27,073 nucleotides of DNA from CAYOXX01 sp964408025 (GTDB lineage: Bacteria > Acidobacteriota > DATKUA01). Position numbers and translations under genes: made by a program. Position 1 is the first letter of the stretch; each line of letters opens with the position of its first letter. The DNA lies in assembly GCA_964408025.1 (NCBI GenBank), contig CAYOXX010000035.1, forward strand, positions 1 to 27,073, read 5' to 3'. The notes below the pieces were generated by a model, which saw only the letters and a list, made by a program, of their open reading frames with translations, was not told the origin of the DNA and did no database searches. Shown piece after piece: positions 24,338-27,073 of this stretch.

Positions 24338-25146
24338 TCAGGTTCTGGGCAATCATCGGAAACACCTTCCGCGAGGGGATCGCCAAGAAGACGATCCTTA
24401 CAATCCTCGTTTTGAGTACTCTGATAATCGGTTTCTTCCTGCTGGCTCTCAACGTTGGCGGCGACATCGTGTACCTGTTCGGGGCCGAGATCGACGAATT
24501 GCCGGAGGAGGCCCTTCGCGGCTTCGAGGCCGCCGTTGTCGCCTTCTTCTACCAGATCTCTATATTCGTCGGCATCTTCGCCGTCGCCTCCTTCTTCCCC
24601 AGCATGCAGGAGAAGGGGACGATCGACCTGCTGCTCAGCCGCCCCATGAGCCGCTTCAGCATCTACACCGCCAAGTTCCTGGGCTGCATGGTCATCGTCT
24701 TCGTGGTCGCGGCCTACACGATACTCGGCACCTGGGCTATCTTCTGGCTCAAGACCGGTATCGCGCACAAGGAATATTTATATACGATCCCGATCTTCAT
24801 GCTCGCCTTCTTCGCCTTCATGGGCTTCATCGCCATGGTCGGCGTAATCACCCGCAGCACCACACTCTCAGCCATCCTCGGTATCTTCTTCCCCTTCTTC
24901 TTCAGCCTCATATTCCTAGGACTGCACAATAGCCGCATCCTCAGTGGCTACTCCTTCTGGCACAACTTCTTCGAGACGCTCTACTGGATATTCCCGAAGA
25001 CGCCGGAGCTCACTGCCTGGAATATAGATATCATCGCCGGCGGAGCGATCGACATCGATCCCGTGTCCGCCATCTGGTCGACGCTGGCCTTCGCTGTGGG
25101 CACCTTCGCCATCGGCGCTTTAATCTTCCAAAAACGCAGCTATTGA
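24334..25146 (+). CDS. ABC-2 type transporter permease
   Basis: 270 aa with six predicted helices at about 19-40, 66-88, 107-133, 147-170, 178-200 and 244-264. The segment SMQEKGTIDLLLSRPMSR is the hallmark cytoplasmic coupling helix of ABC-2 permeases (KxxGTIxLLLSxPxSR), which contacts the ATPase. One permease gene is present, so the exporter is probably a homodimeric membrane part with two ATPase subunits. The ATG lies inside the end of the ATPase gene (4-nt overlap). Near the 3' end the coding region overlaps the promoter of the protease gene. No substrate can be inferred. Confidence 0.9.
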
Positions 25147-25155
25147 TGCTATAAT
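25147..25155 (+). promoter_or_regulatory. Extended -10 promoter for the secreted protease
   Basis: TGC followed by a perfect TATAAT (25150-25155) immediately after the permease stop; the -35 is weak (TTCCAA around 25126). TGn-TATAAT can work without a strong -35. Transcription would start near 25162, 29 nt before the ATG, exactly at the start of the 12-bp sequence that recurs before the next gene. Confidence 0.55.
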
Positions 25156-25190
25156 TAGAGATTAACCTTTGCGGAATTACTGAGTACGGC

Positions 25191-26456
25191 ATGCAGCGAA
25201 TCGTAACAGTGATCCTACTGTTGTCCCTGGCGGCGACCGCGGCTGCGCAAGAGGATTCCCCGCGCGATCCCTTACGGCCGAGCGGGACGCGCTGGCTGGT
25301 GAGGTTCGAGCGGGCCGTTCCCGTCGCCGCCCAGAAGGAGCTTGCAGTCGAGCTGGGGGCGGAGCTGGTGCGGCTGGGTCCGTACGCCGACTTCGTGCTG
25401 TTGCGTTTCGACTCCCCCCCCAAGCCGATGGCGGCGGAGCGCCTGGCGCGCACGCCAGGCGTCGTCTACGCGGAGCGTGAGGCCCGCTACCGGACCGCGA
25501 TGCACCTGGCTCCGGTCGATCCCGACGACCCGCTCGAGCCGCTGCAGTGGTCGCACCGGATGATCAACCTGCCGGCCGCCCTGGACATCAACTTCGGCTC
25601 TGATCCGAGCGTCGCCGTCGCCATCCTTGACACCGGCGTCGCCTATGCCGACTTCGGCGCCCACAGCGCTGCGCCCGACCTGGCCGGCACCGTCGTGCTC
25701 GACGGCTACGATTTCGTCGGCGGCGATGCGCTGGCCCTCGACGAGGGGGACGGGTCTGTCGGCCACGGAACCTTCGTTGCCGGCGTCGTCGCCCAGACTA
25801 CCCATAACGCCCGCGGCACCGCCGGCATCGCCTTCAACGCCTCGCTGCTGCCCGTGCGGGTGGCCGGCCGCCGGGGTATCGCTCGGGCCGCAGAGCTGGC
25901 GCGGGGCATCCGCTACGCCGTCGCCAGCGGGGCGAGCATTATCGTAGTCGGCGTCGCCGGGCCGGCCGACAGCCGCGCGGTGCGCGAGGCGGTGCGCTTC
26001 GCCTACCGCTGCGGCGTGGCCGTTTTCGCCCCGGCCGGCAACCGGCCTGAGGTTCAGTTCCCGGCGCGCTACCGCGAGGTCCTCAGCGTCGGGGCCGTCG
26101 ACGCGGCGGGACGGCGGGCCCACTACTCGCCCGCGAGCGGGCCGGTAGATATCTACGCTCCCGGCGGCGACCTGCGCCCAGGCGTCGACGCCGACTCCGA
26201 CGGCCGCCCCGACGGCGTCATCGCCGAGACCTTCAGGGCGCGGCGCTTCGGCAGCTTCGGGCCGGTGATGCTCGAGGGAACCTCCGCGGCCGCAGCCCAC
26301 GCAGCAGGCGCCGCGGCGCTCCTGCTCAGCCAGGTCGGCCCGCTGCCGCCCGAGCGGCTCTACAGCGCCCTGCGCTCCAGCGCGCGCCTCGAGGGCGGCC
26401 TGCCGCTGCTCGACGCCGCACGCCTCCTCTTCCGCGCCTCCGCCTTTTCTTTCTGA
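25191..26456 (+). CDS. Secreted subtilisin-like serine protease (S8 family)
   Basis: 421 aa. Signal peptide 1-20 (cleavage at TAAAQE); an I9-like propeptide region (about 33-105, WLVRFERAVPV...GVVYAEREARY) that would act as folding chaperone and inhibitor; then the S8 catalytic domain with the full triad: D147 in AILDTGVAY, H192 in GHGTFVAG, S365 in GTSAAAAHAAGAAALL, plus oxyanion N284 in AGNRPEV. An active secreted protease is expected. It has no C-terminal sorting or adhesion domain. ATG at 25191 has only a weak GAG nearby. It has its own promoter after the ABC permease. Its natural substrate cannot be read from sequence. Confidence 0.93.
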   Translation: MQRIVTVILLLSLAATAAAQEDSPRDPLRPSGTRWLVRFERAVPVAAQKELAVELGAELVRLGPYADFVLLRFDSPPKPMAAERLARTPGVVYAEREARYRTAMHLAPVDPDDPLEPLQWSHRMINLPAALDINFGSDPSVAVAILDTGVAYADFGAHSAAPDLAGTVVLDGYDFVGGDALALDEGDGSVGHGTFVAGVVAQTTHNARGTAGIAFNASLLPVRVAGRRGIARAAELARGIRYAVASGASIIVVGVAGPADSRAVREAVRFAYRCGVAVFAPAGNRPEVQFPARYREVLSVGAVDAAGRRAHYSPASGPVDIYAPGGDLRPGVDADSDGRPDGVIAETFRARRFGSFGPVMLEGTSAAAAHAAGAAALLLSQVGPLPPERLYSALRSSARLEGGLPLLDAARLLFRASAFSF

Positions 26457-26509
26457 TCTATTCATAATCATCCTTGCCCAATAGGAAAGGTCGCCTTAAC
26501 CTTTGCGCC

Positions 26510-27073
26510 ATGAAGGTGAGGGTGAGGGGCTGGTCACACGTCGACCTGATGCTGCTCTACATCGTGGTGGTCTGGGGATCGGTCTTCTCGGTGATCAAGC
26601 TGTTGACCGCCGAGCTGCCGCTGGACGCGGTCAACGGGCTGCGCTTCGTCCTCATCGCCGCCGGCTTCGGGGTGATCCTGGCGGCTAGGCGCGACTTCAG
26701 GCTCTCGGGGCGCGACGCGGCCCTGGTGGTGGCGCTCGGCCTCGTCGGCTTCACCGCTTACCAGCTGCTCAGCAGCTACGGGATCAGCCTCGCGGTAGTG
26801 GCCGGCTCGGCGCTGATTTTGGCCACCACGCCGGTCTTCGCCACGCTGTTCAGCGGGCTCTTCCGGGTCGAGAGGGTCGGCCGGCTGGGCTGGCTCGGGG
26901 TTGCGGTCGGCTTCGCCGGCATCGCGGTGATCGTCGTCGGCGAGCACGGCCTGAGCGCCCTGCGCGTGGAAAGCGTCGCGGGGGAGCTGGCGGTGGTCGC
27001 CGGCGCAGCCTGCTGGGCCGCGGGCGCGGTGATCAGCAAGCCGCTGATGGACCGCCACTCCTCGATCAAGATC
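26510..27073 (+). CDS. EamA/DMT-family transporter (partial, 3' end beyond window)
   Basis: 188 residues are visible. The pattern VVVWGSVFSVIKLL, then GLRFVLIA, then GFTAYQLLSSYGIS...AGSALILATTPVFATLFS, then GWLGVAVGFAGIAVIVVG is the drug/metabolite transporter fold with its repeated EamA unit; six or so helices are seen, and the second half begins at AGAACWAAGAVISKPLM. Such proteins export amino acids or metabolites; the substrate is unknown. ATG at 26510 has no Shine-Dalgarno, and GTG at 26516 or 26522 are alternatives. The start directly abuts the recurring TTAACCTTTGCG sequence. The gene runs off the window. Confidence 0.88.
   Translation, partial: MKVRVRGWSHVDLMLLYIVVVWGSVFSVIKLLTAELPLDAVNGLRFVLIAAGFGVILAARRDFRLSGRDAALVVALGLVGFTAYQLLSSYGISLAVVAGSALILATTPVFATLFSGLFRVERVGRLGWLGVAVGFAGIAVIVVGEHGLSALRVESVAGELAVVAGAACWAAGAVISKPLMDRHSSIKI

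Overview
The window is a GC-rich, densely coded stretch of a bacterial chromosome. Signal peptides, an outer-membrane-type beta-barrel ending in Phe, and large exported TPR proteins all point to a diderm (Gram-negative-type) organism. The set of families fits Acidobacteriota, deltaproteobacterial relatives or an uncultured high-GC lineage: a VWFA-related exported protein, a tandem DUF507 pair, a multi-TM/GAF/PAS histidine kinase beside an NtrC-type regulator, and an rpsF-rpsR-rplI operon without ssb. That placement is inference; no rRNA is present. GTG and TTG starts are common. I see no IS element, CRISPR array, tRNA or phage gene.

Left part (1-4025). Three minus-strand genes come first: a stand-alone alanyl-tRNA editing protein (AlaX type, cut by the window start, with its own promoter), a 68-residue zinc-ribbon protein followed by a good intrinsic terminator, and a small secreted protein. 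A plus-strand ribosomal operon follows (S6, S18, L9). Its S6 and L9 carry unusual acidic tails, and a leader of about 110 nt with three possible hairpins precedes it. Convergent to it lies a three-helix membrane protein whose leader RNA can fold into a compact junction next to a G-rich ribosome binding site.

Middle (4327-17880). An exported TPR protein is translationally coupled to a soluble PAS histidine kinase of NtrB/FlrB style. A convergent, possibly FliL-like membrane protein overlaps the kinase end by 25 bp. Next come a VWFA-domain exported protein and a minus-strand glutamyl-tRNA synthetase. Then follows the most system-like cluster: a plug-less TonB-receptor-like barrel with an N-terminal carboxypeptidase-regulatory domain, 21 bp later a 1010-residue membrane histidine kinase, then a sigma-54 activator of the NtrC family. 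The order suggests an envelope component grouped with a membrane sensor and a sigma-54-dependent transcriptional output.

Right part (17923-27073). nadC and birA form a minus-strand cofactor operon, divergent from a plus-strand run: a 978-residue exported TPR protein, two tandem DUF507 genes, an ABC ATPase with a coupled ABC-2 permease, a secreted subtilisin-like protease with its own extended -10 promoter, and an EamA-type transporter cut by the window end. Most of the window is housekeeping or envelope biology. The points I rate highest are the barrel-kinase-activator cluster, the structured leader near 4061-4124, and the acidic ribosomal protein tails.
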